A stretch of DNA of 64,000 nucleotides from Fontibacter flavus. GTDB taxonomy: Bacteria > Bacteroidota > Bacteroidia > Cytophagales > Cyclobacteriaceae. The position numbers were made by a program, and so were the translations under genes. The notes under the pieces are model-generated. The model was not told the origin of the DNA. It was given only the letters and a program-made list of their open reading frames with translations, and made no database searches. Within the stretch, counting starts at the first letter, position 1; each line of letters opens with the position of its first letter. The stretch covers positions 1 to 64,000 of the forward strand of contig NZ_JBHLWI010000083.1 of the NCBI RefSeq assembly GCF_042432905.1, read 5' to 3'. This document shows, in pieces, positions 49,368 to 59,158 of the stretch.

Positions 49368-50513
49368 TCAAACCTTTGACAAGGCTGCATCCAGATCGCC
49401 TTTGAGATCCTCCACATCTTCTATCCCAACACTGAGACGGATCAAAGAATCCAAAAGTCCAACTTTTTCCCTTTCTTCTTTAGGAATACTGGCATGGGTC
49501 ATGCTGGCCGGATGACCACATAATGATTCTACGCCGCCTAATGATTCCGCAAGTGAGAAATAATGCAGATTTTCCAATACCGTTTTGGCATCTTCCACTT
49601 TATTGCCCTTGATAGTGAAGGATATCATGCCACCAAAATCCCTCATTTGCTTTTTGGCTATAGCATGGTTGGGATGGCTTTCGAATCCCGGCCAGTAGAC
49701 TTTATCCACTTTTGGATGTGATTTAAGAAAATGGGCTATTTCCCTACCGTTTTGACAATGTCTTTCCATCCTGATATGCAAGGTCTTGATTCCCCTCAAT
49801 ACCAGGAAACAGTCCTGAGGTCCTGGAGTGGCGCCACAGGCATTCTGAATAAAGGCTAATTTTTCGGCAAGTTGGTCATCATTGACAATAATGGCGCCCA
49901 TGACCACATCGGAATGACCCCCAAGGTATTTTGTAACAGAGTGCATGACAATATCAGCTCCCAGATCCAAAGGATTTTGAAGAAAAGGAGTGGCAAAAGT
50001 ATTGTCTACAGCAAATAGCAGATGATGCTTCTTCGCTACTTTTCCGATTTCTTCTATGTCGATGATATTCATCATCGGATTGGTCGGCGTTTCTGCCCAG
50101 ATCAATTTTGTACGTTCATTGATATAGTTTTCGATCACCTGAGGCTCTTCCATGGAAATGAAATGAAATTTGATCCCATATCTTTCGAATACCTTGGTGA
50201 AAATCCTGTAGGAACCACCATAAAGATCATTCGTACTGATTACCTCATCACCAGGGTTCAACAATTTGATAATCGCGTCAATTGCTCCCAAGCCAGAAGA
50301 AAAACACAAACCATGCTTGCCGTTTTCCAGTGCGGCAAGGTTATTTTGAAGTGCAGTCCTTGTAGGATTATGGGTTCTGGAGTATTCATATCCCAAATGA
50401 TCACCTGGTGAACGCTGTACATAGGTTGAAGTCTGAAAAATAGGGGTCATGATAGCACCTGTAGATGGATCTGGCTCAACCCCTGCATGAATTGCTTTGG
50501 TTCCGAATTTCAT
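49368..50513 (-). CDS. cystathionine gamma-synthase/lyase-family PLP enzyme
   Basis: 381 residues of the Cys/Met-metabolism PLP family. Pocket motifs: YEYSRTHNPTRTALQNNLAA, CFSSGLGAIDA, WAETPTNPMMNI, DNTFATPFLQNPLDLGAD, SVTKYLGGHSDVVMG (Schiff-base lysine) and SLGGVESL. It acts in the cystathionine pathway or as a gamma-lyase; sequence alone does not separate the two. Divergent from the DedA-like gene. Confidence 0.93.
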   Translation of the reverse strand: MKFGTKAIHAGVEPDPSTGAIMTPIFQTSTYVQRSPGDHLGYEYSRTHNPTRTALQNNLAALENGKHGLCFSSGLGAIDAIIKLLNPGDEVISTNDLYGGSYRIFTKVFERYGIKFHFISMEEPQVIENYINERTKLIWAETPTNPMMNIIDIEEIGKVAKKHHLLFAVDNTFATPFLQNPLDLGADIVMHSVTKYLGGHSDVVMGAIIVNDDQLAEKLAFIQNACGATPGPQDCFLVLRGIKTLHIRMERHCQNGREIAHFLKSHPKVDKVYWPGFESHPNHAIAKKQMRDFGGMISFTIKGNKVEDAKTVLENLHYFSLAESLGGVESLCGHPASMTHASIPKEEREKVGLLDSLIRLSVGIEDVEDLKGDLDAALSKV

Positions 50514-50579
50514 ATTTTAAAATTTATTGGATTTATATTCTGGTTAAATTCATTTCCTTTGCGACTAAGCAACCCAAAG

Positions 50580-51299
50580 ATGGAAAAAAAGCGAAGTATT
50601 TTCAAGGAATTCAAGGATACAAGTAGGAATAATCCCCTTATTGCCTTCGCTGTCTTATGGGTCAGCCTGATGCCATCCATTGGAAGTCTGGTATTCGTGC
50701 CATGGGCATTACATCAATCCAATTGGATATCAAGCCTCGATTTTTCCTCCCCATTAATTGCTTTTACAGCAATGTTTATTGCCGTACTACTTATGGGCTT
50801 AGCATTAATCCCCACCACACTTATTGCTGCTTTATCAGGCTTTTTACTGGGGTGGAAAGCCTTTATCTGGCTCGTTATTGCTTATTCCATTGCTACCTTA
50901 CTCGGATATGCCTGGGGCAAAAAACTTGGGGGAAGCAGCTTGGAATACCTTCTAGGCAAATATCCCAAGGCCAAAAACCTCTTAGAAGAGAAGAAAGAAA
51001 AGATTGGAGAATTGATCTTTTTCGTCCGGTTAAGCCCTGTCATTCCATTTGCCCTTTCCAATTTACTGTTTGCCCTTCTCAAATCGGGATGGATAAAACT
51101 CCTGGTTTTTGGTACAATTGGAATGCTTCCCAGAACTACGCTCGTTTTTCTGTCAGGGACACTGGTTTCTGACATTTATGCAGCCATCAGCACAGATGGC
51201 ATTTCAGGAAAAGGATGGATTTTCATCGCATTTTTAGCTTTGAGCATATGGGGAATCTTGAAATATTTCAAACCCAAAAAGCTAACCAACCCAAATTAA
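50580..51299 (+). CDS. TVP38/TMEM64 (DedA-like) membrane protein
   Basis: 239 residues, about six spans. The VTT-domain signature is present: LIALSGFLLGWKAF-like AALSGFLLGWKAFIWLVIAY, ATLLGYAWGKKLGG, FFVRLSPVIPFALSNLLFAL. Start chosen at the ATG that gives MEKKRSIFKEF; the longer frame begins in the previous promoter region. Family members move lipids (such as undecaprenyl phosphate) across the membrane. Confidence 0.88.
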   Translation: MEKKRSIFKEFKDTSRNNPLIAFAVLWVSLMPSIGSLVFVPWALHQSNWISSLDFSSPLIAFTAMFIAVLLMGLALIPTTLIAALSGFLLGWKAFIWLVIAYSIATLLGYAWGKKLGGSSLEYLLGKYPKAKNLLEEKKEKIGELIFFVRLSPVIPFALSNLLFALLKSGWIKLLVFGTIGMLPRTTLVFLSGTLVSDIYAAISTDGISGKGWIFIAFLALSIWGILKYFKPKKLTNPN

Positions 51300-51446
51300 C
51301 CTTGTTTTTAACACTTTTCTATCAAAAAATGTATTTACCTACCATACCATTAATGAAACAAGTCAAGCGATGTAAATATCGTAAATAATTGGCACGGTTT
51401 TTATGCTATAAATATTTGTCCACGTGACATTAAACACATCTAAATC

Positions 51447-51644
51447 ATGAAAAAAAGCATCTTTGCATTGATGATTGCCGCTACAGCCTTTTTGGCATCT
51501 TGCGAATCCAAAACTTCAGAAGAAGTATCTACTGAAGAAATTGAAACAGCAGTAGAAGAAACTGAAGTAGAAGAAGTTCCTCAACTCGAAGAAATCGAAG
51601 AGGAAGCTGTAGATTCTACAGAAGTAACTGAAACCAATCAATAA
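51447..51644 (+). CDS. small acidic lipoprotein
   Basis: 65 residues. Lipoprotein signal with C19 (ATAFLASCESK). The mature part is almost all E, T, S, V (TEEIETAVEETEVEEVPQLE ...), extremely acidic and probably disordered. It may be a cell-surface metal-binding or spacer protein; no family recognised. A TTGGCACGG sequence lies about 55 bases upstream but its partner box is misplaced. Two hairpins follow. Confidence 0.75.
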   Translation: MKKSIFALMIAATAFLASCESKTSEEVSTEEIETAVEETEVEEVPQLEEIEEEAVDSTEVTETNQ

Positions 51645-51651
51645 GAATTTG

Positions 51652-51687
51652 AAATGGCTTTGAAAATTCAATTTCCCAAAGCCATTT
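51652..51687. terminator. hairpin after acidic lipoprotein gene
   Basis: Stem AAATGGCTTTG/CAAAGCCATTT (11 pairs, 14-base loop). No T-run directly follows, so it may stabilise the mRNA end rather than terminate. Confidence 0.6.
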
Positions 51688-51705
51688 CTGCTGATTCTTA
51701 AAACT

Positions 51706-51738
51706 AAATACCCTGGAAAAAAAGATTCCGGGGTATTT
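51706..51738. terminator. bidirectional terminator
   Basis: Stem AAATACCCTGGAA/TTCCGGGGTATTT (13 pairs with one G-T) followed by TTTATTTTTTTT on the plus strand. It separates the acidic lipoprotein gene from the convergent acetyltransferase gene, whose stop directly abuts it. Confidence 0.85.
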
Positions 51739-52263
51739 TTATTTTTTTTCTATTTGTATTTCAAAAAGCTTCAAAGGTCTCTCCTGACCTGGAAAAAGTT
51801 GCAAACCCAAATCCTTCATCCCCAATTTTTCCAAAAGCTGAATGGATTTTTTGTTTTCTTCCATGACAATAGCCTGAATGCGGTCAATACCTATATACTT
51901 CATTGCATAGTGAAGTACAGCAGAAGCACTTTCAAAAGCAAAACCTTTTCCTTCATATTCGGGCAACAAGGCGAAACCTATATCCGGATAACCTAAATAA
52001 TCTCTTTTTATAAGTCCAGATATACCGATTTTCTGACCGGATTTGAGCTGCACCAAAAATAGTCCGTACCCATGGAGGACATAACTCCTCATTGGGCCCT
52101 CCTTAAGATAATGAATTGCATCATGAACTGAATGAACACCTCTATCACCTATATATTTTTTCCACCCTGGAGATTGCTGCAATTGGTACACAAACTCGGC
52201 ATCATCAAAAGTCAGCTTCCTGATCAGTGTTCTTTCAGTTTGGATCAAAAATGGTTCGCCCAT
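51739..52263 (-). CDS. GNAT-family N-acetyltransferase
   Basis: 174 residues of the RimJ/RimL-like acetyltransferase_3 type: TERTLIRKLTFDDAEFVYQL, GISGLIKRDYLGYPDIGFAL, the acetyl-CoA loop EGKGFAFESASAVLHYAM, and IQAIVMEENKKSIQLLEKLG. It acetylates an amine on a small molecule or protein N-terminus; target unknown. It follows porU2 on the same strand after a 29-base gap. Confidence 0.93.
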   Translation of the reverse strand: MGEPFLIQTERTLIRKLTFDDAEFVYQLQQSPGWKKYIGDRGVHSVHDAIHYLKEGPMRSYVLHGYGLFLVQLKSGQKIGISGLIKRDYLGYPDIGFALLPEYEGKGFAFESASAVLHYAMKYIGIDRIQAIVMEENKKSIQLLEKLGMKDLGLQLFPGQERPLKLFEIQIEKK

Positions 52264-52292
52264 GGATTTTTCTCTTTTCCCCTGGTATAAAA

Positions 52293-55200
52293 CTACCGTA
52301 GCAGATACATCTTCCCATACCCTTGTTTGAAGGCTTTATCCCCTGCTGTGGCCCTTGGTTCCACAAAAGCTCCATTTTTCCTGACCAAAACCCTGTAGAT
52401 ATAAACCCCATTAGCCAATTGATCTCCAAATTCATCCTTGCCATCCCAAGCATATTCGGAAAGGTTATTTCCGATTCTGATCGGACCAAGTTCATCCTGC
52501 AGGATCTCTTTGACTACCCTACCTGTCACTGTCATGATCTGAATTTTAATCTGATCGGGTACTTCAGACCCGGTAACTGTAAATACAAACCTGACAGAAC
52601 TACTGAAAGGATTGGGGTATGGATAGAAATTGGAAATAGTAGCCTCATTAATCACCTCAAAATTGATTTCATAAGGTTTCTCAACCCCCAATTCTTCTGT
52701 CACCACCCTGAAAGTATACATACCATCCTCCAATGGCCCAGGGCGTAGTTCTACTTTAAAACTACTGTTTTCTGTAGCTTCTGACCAGGAAATCTTTGGA
52801 CTTGAGAAACTCATCCGTTCAAACTGACAGCCATCACATTGCTTTTTAAGGTATAATTCAAGGCCTAATGTGTCTTTTTTCAGAATTAGGGATTTTTCGT
52901 TCTTCAGCATAGTGTTGATCATTACCGTTGGAGAAACAATATCCCCATCCATAATATACACTCCGTCAAAATTTACATCCAAAATAGAGGAGGTATTATC
53001 AGGATTGACTACAAAATAGATCCCCAGGTCTATAATGTTATTTCTGAAAGTCTGCTCCATGATGATGCGTGGATTGGCAAAAACCTCTACATCAATATTC
53101 CCCCCTCTTCCGATTGAATTAAAAGGAATAACAAATTCCTGGCTTTCCCCGGCCTTTACCGCGGGGATTTTTTTGTTGAATTTTTCCACTGTTCTTTTTG
53201 TCGTGTTGACAAATGTCCATTCCACCAAAATCGAATCAAGGAAGTCAAATTTGGAAATATTCATGAATTCAAAATTCATAGCCGACTGCTCTCCCTCCTG
53301 TAAGTTGATCTGTTCTTCCTTGTTTTTGAAAATCAGAACCCCTTCTGGAACCCCTGTATAATTCACCTGCCACTTATTCAATTGTGATGGTGCCGTTGAT
53401 TCCGGGTCATCCATCGCATATCTCAATCTCAAAAATGGGAATTGAACGGGATTGACTTGTGAAAGATCTAATTGACCTGCTTGTACCGATGAAAATAAGA
53501 CCTGCTCATCTCCTGCCAGATTCACACCAAAAACATCAAAATGGGAAAACTCCTCATTGAACCAATCCCGTTGCTTGATTTCATTAAAAAACTGCTTCCA
53601 TTCAGAGGCTGGTCCTATTCTAGGAGTCAAAATGCTTCCAGAGGTGAAATAACCTTCTAGCGTGGTTTCAAAATCAATCACCTGTTGATTGGATTCCAAT
53701 TCAAAGTCGGCTTTGGCTACTACTTCAACAGATTCCCCTGGTCTCATTCCTTTACGTCCAAAAAGAATGTATGGATCACCATTCTTTAGATTCCTTAAAA
53801 CAGCCTCATTCGCGCCCAATTCTTTCATTTTCTCAATGACGTTATCCGACCATTGTTGAAAATTCACACTTCCAATAGAAAATATTACTACATAATCTCC
53901 TTCTTTCACCCCATCCACATAATCCGGAATCCCAAAACCTGGCCTCTCAATCCAGGCATTTCGGATACTTTGAATAATCTGAGGCACTTTCCCACAGCTC
54001 CTGCCATCCAAAATATCAAAACCTGGTACAGGTATAGCCAAATATGGCGTCAATGACTTTTGATCAAATGCTACTAAACCAAGGGAACCATTCACACATA
54101 ACCTGGCACTTCCATCCACAAAGTTGTCTATAATCTGAGGAACCCCATCGACTACAAATTGGGCATTTCTAAAGGTGAGACTGTCTGCCTCATTACCAAA
54201 AGTAAATACTTCGATATCCAGGTTAATATCCGGGTATTTCCAAATCCTTTGAACAGGATCAATTTCCAGGTTAGTCAACAAATTGCTTTCCATTTGAGGC
54301 ATTACGCGCTGCGTCCAACCCTCAGGTCCTTCTTGGATAAAACTGAAGCTACTTACCGTCCAATCATTACTTTCCCCCTCCCTTGGTTCTAAAAAGCGCG
54401 TTCTCCAATAAAACGTAACGGAATCATCTTTTGTGAAATTCTGAAAAAGATCAACTTCCCACTTGGCTATATTGCTGGTTGTAACCCGCAATTCTCTTCT
54501 CCTTGCTGAAGAAAATTTTGAATCGGTGTCAATCTGAATAACAAGGTTTCTAGGTTCTAACGATTTTCCTGGAATTTGGGTCACCAACTCCACCTTTTCC
54601 TCATTGACTATGGCAAAATTATAGGGAAGCAAATTGATGGTACCACTTAACGGAATGAATTTACCCACTGTGACCACGTTATTGGCATAAGTCATTTCCG
54701 GGATTGTTCTTCCAGGGTTGATCTCAATAGTAAAGAAATTTTCCCCGAATGCATTGACTCCTGTATTAGGTACTAAAAACTCAATGGTATCCCTTCGGTA
54801 AACAGGTGCAATTAATTTATTCGGGTAATTGACCACAGAACCATCCGGCAATCTTCTACTTACTTTGAATTCCACTGAATCCAGATCTACTCTTCCAAGG
54901 TTTCTAAGCACAAATGAAAGGTTCAATGTTTCTGAAGACGCATTAAAAGGTTCTCCCTCTAGACCTCCCAGTTCAACATCAGATTCCCTAATAGCGTAAT
55001 CTGCTTTGTTGGCAGGGAATATCCTCAAAGCAGGATCTCCCAGCATGACCAACTGTTCAGCATGAGAGCGGTTTACCACAGAAGTGCCGTACCTAAGATA
55101 AAAAAGCTTTTCCGCTTCCCTTCTGACCAAACCAACGGGTTGGTAAATCATGGAAGAATCGGCAAAAGCCTTAGCATAAAATGATTCAGAATACCTTCGG

Positions 55201-57317
55201 AGATAAACATCAACTCCAATATTGGCGTGCGCCATGAAATTTGCTGCACCTTTTGAAGGTGTCAAAATCCAATCCTCCCCAAAAGTATAGACTCCTCCAT
55301 ATGAATTCCCTGCATCACAGCCATTCATCAAAACCATAGGATACTTCCCCCTATTGTTATATCCCATGGAAGGATCCGAAGCTAAGCCAATTTCAATATC
55401 GATCACAGTCGGAGCGGCATGACCGAAAAAAGTCAGTAAACTTACGCCATTATTAACGTCTGAGGAAACGTCAATCAGCTCAACTGTTGAATTGGAACGT
55501 TTTCTATAGGTCTTCACATTCCCCCCAAGAAACGGTCCCTCTGCAATATTTTTAAAACCATTCAGGAAATTGAAAAACCTTTCTAATTCAAAGGCACTGA
55601 TCCCTCCACTCAGATGGACAATTTCTTTCTGCCAATCCTCTGTTGCCCCCAAAGCATCTTTTTCCCTTGCCTTTTCCAGATAATTGCTCACATCCTGTGG
55701 CGTTCTCGCAGGAATACGACCTATCGCCAAGGCGGGGACAAGAGGATTTGCCGGATCTAACCCTATTGCATAATTATTGTCCGCATAAGGATAACCCGCA
55801 GGTGGAATCAAGTCCTGAAAAACAAATGCTGAAGGATTATGACGGTAGAAATATGTCACATTATTCAGTCTCGTCGTACTGTACATCCCCATAGCCCTAC
55901 CGATCAAGAAAAGATATTCGGGCCTATGTCTTGGATAATATTCCTTCAAAAAATCGTAAATTCCCAAAGGCGTTTTCTCACCAAACGAAAATTGATCATA
56001 CAGTTCGTCAATATTGATGGAAAGGGTATCATAAGCCCCTCCATCATTAGATGCCCTATATTCAGCATAAGCTTTCACAGGATCGGGGTGTATATTGGAT
56101 TGCCTTCTAAGGTTCCTATGGGTAAGGATAAGGTAGTCAGCAGGAATATTAAGCAGATTCCTAAATCTAACGGACTGAATCCCTGTGACCTCTTTGATGT
56201 TCAAGCGGTTTTCAAACCAAACTTTGCTATTCCCAGACCCAACACCAGCCTTGAATCGTACCCTATTCCCTGTTTTTTCAACTGGTATTCGAATGGGGTT
56301 AGCCGGGTCAGTAATTTCATAAGCCACATAGTTGGACAGCATATTATCCATCTGAATGGTTGATTCCCCCTGATCAATCATGAAGATTTCTGAATCTATG
56401 TCTCCATTACTCACTTTCCTTGGATAAGTGATCCTGACGTAAGCTACAGAAATATTATCAACATTCTCGGGCCCCACAGAAGATACCCTTACACTGATAC
56501 TGCCCTGAGGATTAAAATCAGTTAAATCAATCAGAATCTCCTCATCCAAAACCTCATAGTTACGGTATTCATATCGCGCGACCTCCCGCAAACTTCCGAT
56601 GGTAGCACCCACTGAAACCACGGTCACATGCGGGTTTTCAGACCTTCCCGTCAAACCTATTTCCAGTTTGGCTTGCCCTGTATTCGAGATTTCTCCCAAA
56701 GAAGTGAAAGGGACTGTTCTAGGGGAAGCTTTGGTAACTGGTGGACTCATCCAACCCTGCCCCTGCTCAAACTCTGCCAGCCTTACCCCAGGGAAATATA
56801 CCATTCCAAGGTTGTACTGATCTGAAAATACGGTCAATCTTTCAGTTTGGTAATTTTCAACGACTGGGTCATTTTCTAAAGAACTCCCTCTTGCTGCCAT
56901 CCTCTTTCCATTCACACCAGGGGTAATCGTCAGAAAAAATGCAGTAGTGTCATTGTGTTGGTTGTACATTTTATTGCCAACATGCGAGGGGTTCCTGAAT
57001 AATTTGGAATCTAGTGTCCCATCATTTCTCTTTCCATAGAAATCAATGAAGTCATTGACATCAAACTTCCCATCTTGTTCGCCTTCTACATGAATGGCAA
57101 CTTCCTCTCCCCTATGATACATCCGGATATTTCTTGGATCCAAGGTGTTTGGATTGATGCCAGCAGATGACAATGCCGCAAAATTAATCCTATGAACACC
57201 ATCTGTCGCTGTTGGAATTTTATAATAAGTGCGGCTATAATCTATCCATCCTGCCTGTCCATAAGCAAGAAACCCTATAAGGCTTAGCACTAACGATATG
57301 GTAAGTTTTTTTCCCAT
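52293..57317 (-). CDS. porU2: PorU2-type C25 peptidase (putative T9SS sortase)
   Basis: 1674 residues with a signal peptide (ISLVLSLIGFLAYGQ). A C25 (gingipain-like) caspase-fold domain has H633 in LLTFFGHAAP and C667 in VLMNGCDAGNSYGG, the catalytic pair. The N-terminal 380 residues are beta-rich and the C-terminal half has several CARDB/Ig-like repeats, ending in a FlgD-like domain (PYPNPFSSSVRFVFTVTG, LANGVYIYRV) of the type-IX-sorting-signal class. It is far longer than canonical PorU. It probably cleaves the C-terminal domains of secreted proteins and joins them to surface lipid. It is encoded immediately downstream of porV2 with no spacer. Confidence 0.85.
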   Translation of the reverse strand: MGKKLTISLVLSLIGFLAYGQAGWIDYSRTYYKIPTATDGVHRINFAALSSAGINPNTLDPRNIRMYHRGEEVAIHVEGEQDGKFDVNDFIDFYGKRNDGTLDSKLFRNPSHVGNKMYNQHNDTTAFFLTITPGVNGKRMAARGSSLENDPVVENYQTERLTVFSDQYNLGMVYFPGVRLAEFEQGQGWMSPPVTKASPRTVPFTSLGEISNTGQAKLEIGLTGRSENPHVTVVSVGATIGSLREVARYEYRNYEVLDEEILIDLTDFNPQGSISVRVSSVGPENVDNISVAYVRITYPRKVSNGDIDSEIFMIDQGESTIQMDNMLSNYVAYEITDPANPIRIPVEKTGNRVRFKAGVGSGNSKVWFENRLNIKEVTGIQSVRFRNLLNIPADYLILTHRNLRRQSNIHPDPVKAYAEYRASNDGGAYDTLSINIDELYDQFSFGEKTPLGIYDFLKEYYPRHRPEYLFLIGRAMGMYSTTRLNNVTYFYRHNPSAFVFQDLIPPAGYPYADNNYAIGLDPANPLVPALAIGRIPARTPQDVSNYLEKAREKDALGATEDWQKEIVHLSGGISAFELERFFNFLNGFKNIAEGPFLGGNVKTYRKRSNSTVELIDVSSDVNNGVSLLTFFGHAAPTVIDIEIGLASDPSMGYNNRGKYPMVLMNGCDAGNSYGGVYTFGEDWILTPSKGAANFMAHANIGVDVYLRRYSESFYAKAFADSSMIYQPVGLVRREAEKLFYLRYGTSVVNRSHAEQLVMLGDPALRIFPANKADYAIRESDVELGGLEGEPFNASSETLNLSFVLRNLGRVDLDSVEFKVSRRLPDGSVVNYPNKLIAPVYRRDTIEFLVPNTGVNAFGENFFTIEINPGRTIPEMTYANNVVTVGKFIPLSGTINLLPYNFAIVNEEKVELVTQIPGKSLEPRNLVIQIDTDSKFSSARRRELRVTTSNIAKWEVDLFQNFTKDDSVTFYWRTRFLEPREGESNDWTVSSFSFIQEGPEGWTQRVMPQMESNLLTNLEIDPVQRIWKYPDINLDIEVFTFGNEADSLTFRNAQFVVDGVPQIIDNFVDGSARLCVNGSLGLVAFDQKSLTPYLAIPVPGFDILDGRSCGKVPQIIQSIRNAWIERPGFGIPDYVDGVKEGDYVVIFSIGSVNFQQWSDNVIEKMKELGANEAVLRNLKNGDPYILFGRKGMRPGESVEVVAKADFELESNQQVIDFETTLEGYFTSGSILTPRIGPASEWKQFFNEIKQRDWFNEEFSHFDVFGVNLAGDEQVLFSSVQAGQLDLSQVNPVQFPFLRLRYAMDDPESTAPSQLNKWQVNYTGVPEGVLIFKNKEEQINLQEGEQSAMNFEFMNISKFDFLDSILVEWTFVNTTKRTVEKFNKKIPAVKAGESQEFVIPFNSIGRGGNIDVEVFANPRIIMEQTFRNNIIDLGIYFVVNPDNTSSILDVNFDGVYIMDGDIVSPTVMINTMLKNEKSLILKKDTLGLELYLKKQCDGCQFERMSFSSPKISWSEATENSSFKVELRPGPLEDGMYTFRVVTEELGVEKPYEINFEVINEATISNFYPYPNPFSSSVRFVFTVTGSEVPDQIKIQIMTVTGRVVKEILQDELGPIRIGNNLSEYAWDGKDEFGDQLANGVYIYRVLVRKNGAFVEPRATAGDKAFKQGYGKMYLLR

Positions 57318-58430
57318 TTAATACTCCCAACCTTTGTTCAATCTAAACTTTGCATCATTTTCCTGTAGACTCACTTTCACACTGATCACGTGAGAATAAG
57401 GTGTCTGGGACACGCCACCGATATCAGATAAAGCATAATCAATATGAAATTTTTCATTCAGGAAAACCCCTACCCCAAAACTTGGTTTCCAAGCCATCTG
57501 AAAGGTATTATCAAAATCCCTAATTCTTTGAACATTACTACCCCCAGCTCTTAAAAACACTAAATTTTTATATCCTGCCTCCAATCCCAGCCGGGGATCA
57601 AAACTGACTATATTGGTTCTTAAGATTGTATTTCTTTTCCCATCAAATGTGAAATCAAGATCCAACACACCCTGCACCCTTATATTCTCCCCGAACTCCA
57701 CATCTCTTGTAACGCTGAAGATGGCCCTTGGCAATGTGAGCTCAATAGAATTGACCGGGATTTGATTATTGGTCTGGGCATAAATATCCCTTACCATCTC
57801 CGCATTATGAAACCAGGCATTGAAAGTACTGGTCACATCTCTCAACATAAACCCAAACCTCCATTCGTCCAATAGGTAAATGCCACCCAAATCTAATCCA
57901 AATCCCCAAGCTTGGGCAAATTTACCCACGTTCCTGTGTATGATTTTTGCATTGCCACCGATCTTAAAGTTATCACTGACGTCTTTTGCGTAGGAAAGCA
58001 ATAAGGCATAATCTGCTGCATTGAAAAACTGAATATTATTATAATTCAAAGCGCCATTCGCATCATAAAGAAACCTTGTGTCCGGAATATCATCTACCCC
58101 AAATCGGATCAAGGAAACCCCAATCTGATTATCCGCATCAATACTGGTTGTGTACCCCAGATAATCAAACTTGGCAATTCCGGCAAAATACTCGGCATGC
58201 ATCAGGGAGAATTCATGTTTGTGCTTGACTGCTAAAAGTCCTGCCGGATTCCAATAGGCTGCGGTCACATCCTTTACTGAGGAAACCTGCGCACCACCCA
58301 TAGCCAAAGCCCGCGCTCCGATTCCAATATTGAGAAATTCATTGGAATACTTGGGCGCAATGGTTTGGGCACTAAGACCAAAACTTAGTGAGAAAAAAAT
58401 AAAACCGACAAAAACCCTGAAAATGAACAT
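57318..58430 (-). CDS. porV2: PorV2-type outer-membrane beta-barrel
   Basis: 370 residues with a signal peptide (VFVGFIFFSLSFGLSA). FadL/PorV-like start: EFLNIGIGARALAMGGAQVS, TAAYWNPAGLLA, followed by alternating strands and a final aromatic strand. In type IX secretion PorV carries substrates from the translocon to the PorU sortase. The pairing with PorU2, with the stop adjoining the PorU2 start codon, supports such a role. The annotation as the variant form rests on this pairing. Confidence 0.85.
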   Translation of the reverse strand: MFIFRVFVGFIFFSLSFGLSAQTIAPKYSNEFLNIGIGARALAMGGAQVSSVKDVTAAYWNPAGLLAVKHKHEFSLMHAEYFAGIAKFDYLGYTTSIDADNQIGVSLIRFGVDDIPDTRFLYDANGALNYNNIQFFNAADYALLLSYAKDVSDNFKIGGNAKIIHRNVGKFAQAWGFGLDLGGIYLLDEWRFGFMLRDVTSTFNAWFHNAEMVRDIYAQTNNQIPVNSIELTLPRAIFSVTRDVEFGENIRVQGVLDLDFTFDGKRNTILRTNIVSFDPRLGLEAGYKNLVFLRAGGSNVQRIRDFDNTFQMAWKPSFGVGVFLNEKFHIDYALSDIGGVSQTPYSHVISVKVSLQENDAKFRLNKGWEY

Positions 58431-58824
58431 GTACTATGCTTAATTCACCAATGCAAAGTAAAAATAATTACTTAAGTATTTACCAGATTTTCTAAAAAAT
58501 GAGGAGTTAAATACTGTACTCCTATGTACACTTCCGAACAGTTATCTGTCCATTCGGATCACATATCACATTTCCAAAAAGGTTAAATGCATGTTGGTTT
58601 TAAAAAAAATCCTTTTGCCACAAAATCTTGTAAAATGGCTTTATTTGAAAAAAAACAAAGATTTTAAAAAAAAATCATCAGATTAAGGTACCTTTTTATA
58701 TCTACAATGCTTGTAATACAAGGTAGCTTTTTAGACTTTGGTATAGTTTTTCTTTAAATCTGGTATAACAGGGTCTGGATTTAGACCTGAAGAAGTAGCA
58801 GAAACAAGATAAACACTAAAAAAT
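58431..58824. other. 394-base intergenic region between porV2 and padR-type gene
   Basis: Very AT-rich with long A runs (58650-58680). The only structured element seen is CTTGTA-A-TACAAG at 58710-58722, a perfect inverted repeat about 100 bases before the PadR-type start codon, a candidate operator for that regulator. No small ORF or RNA gene was recognised. Confidence 0.5.
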
Positions 58825-59154
58825 ATGAATGCTTCAAACACCCAAGTGCAGATGCGGAAAGGCCTTTTGGAATTTTGCATTTTGCACATCATCGCCAGAG
58901 GAGAAGTGTATGCCTCTGACATGATCGATGAACTGACCGAAGCCAAAATGATTGTTGTAGAGGGAACTCTATATCCCTTATTGCAAAGGTTGAAAAATGC
59001 CTCTTTGGTTTCTTATAGATGGGCCGAATCAGAATCCGGTCCTCCTAGAAAGTACTACACTATCACAGAGGAAGGGAAAGAATTCCTGAACACGTTGAAC
59101 GAAACATGGGAATCTCTTGTGAAATCCACCCAATTGATCACCTCTAAGAAATAA
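58825..59154 (+). CDS. PadR-family transcriptional regulator
   Basis: 109 residues, all winged helix: MRKGLLEFCILHIIARGEVY, ELTEAKMIVVEGTLYPLLQR, LKNASLVSYRWAESESGPPR KYYTITEEGKEF. PadR-s1-type proteins of this size lack the C-terminal dimer helix of larger PadRs. It begins an operon with the PspC protein gene (four-base gap), a pairing that is common in Bacteroidota and may link it to envelope stress. Confidence 0.93.
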   Translation: MNASNTQVQMRKGLLEFCILHIIARGEVYASDMIDELTEAKMIVVEGTLYPLLQRLKNASLVSYRWAESESGPPRKYYTITEEGKEFLNTLNETWESLVKSTQLITSKK

Positions 59155-59158
59155 AAAC

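Noticed and set aside
51390..51405. TTGGCACGGTTTTTATGC as a sigma-54 promoter of the acidic lipoprotein gene
   Set aside because: The -24 half is perfect but the GC of the -12 half is two bases too far away; sigma-54 does not tolerate such a spacing change.
55839..56363. 174-codon antisense ORF opposite porU2
   Set aside because: Shadow of the PorU2 reading frame; no conserved domain and no independent promoter or RBS seen.
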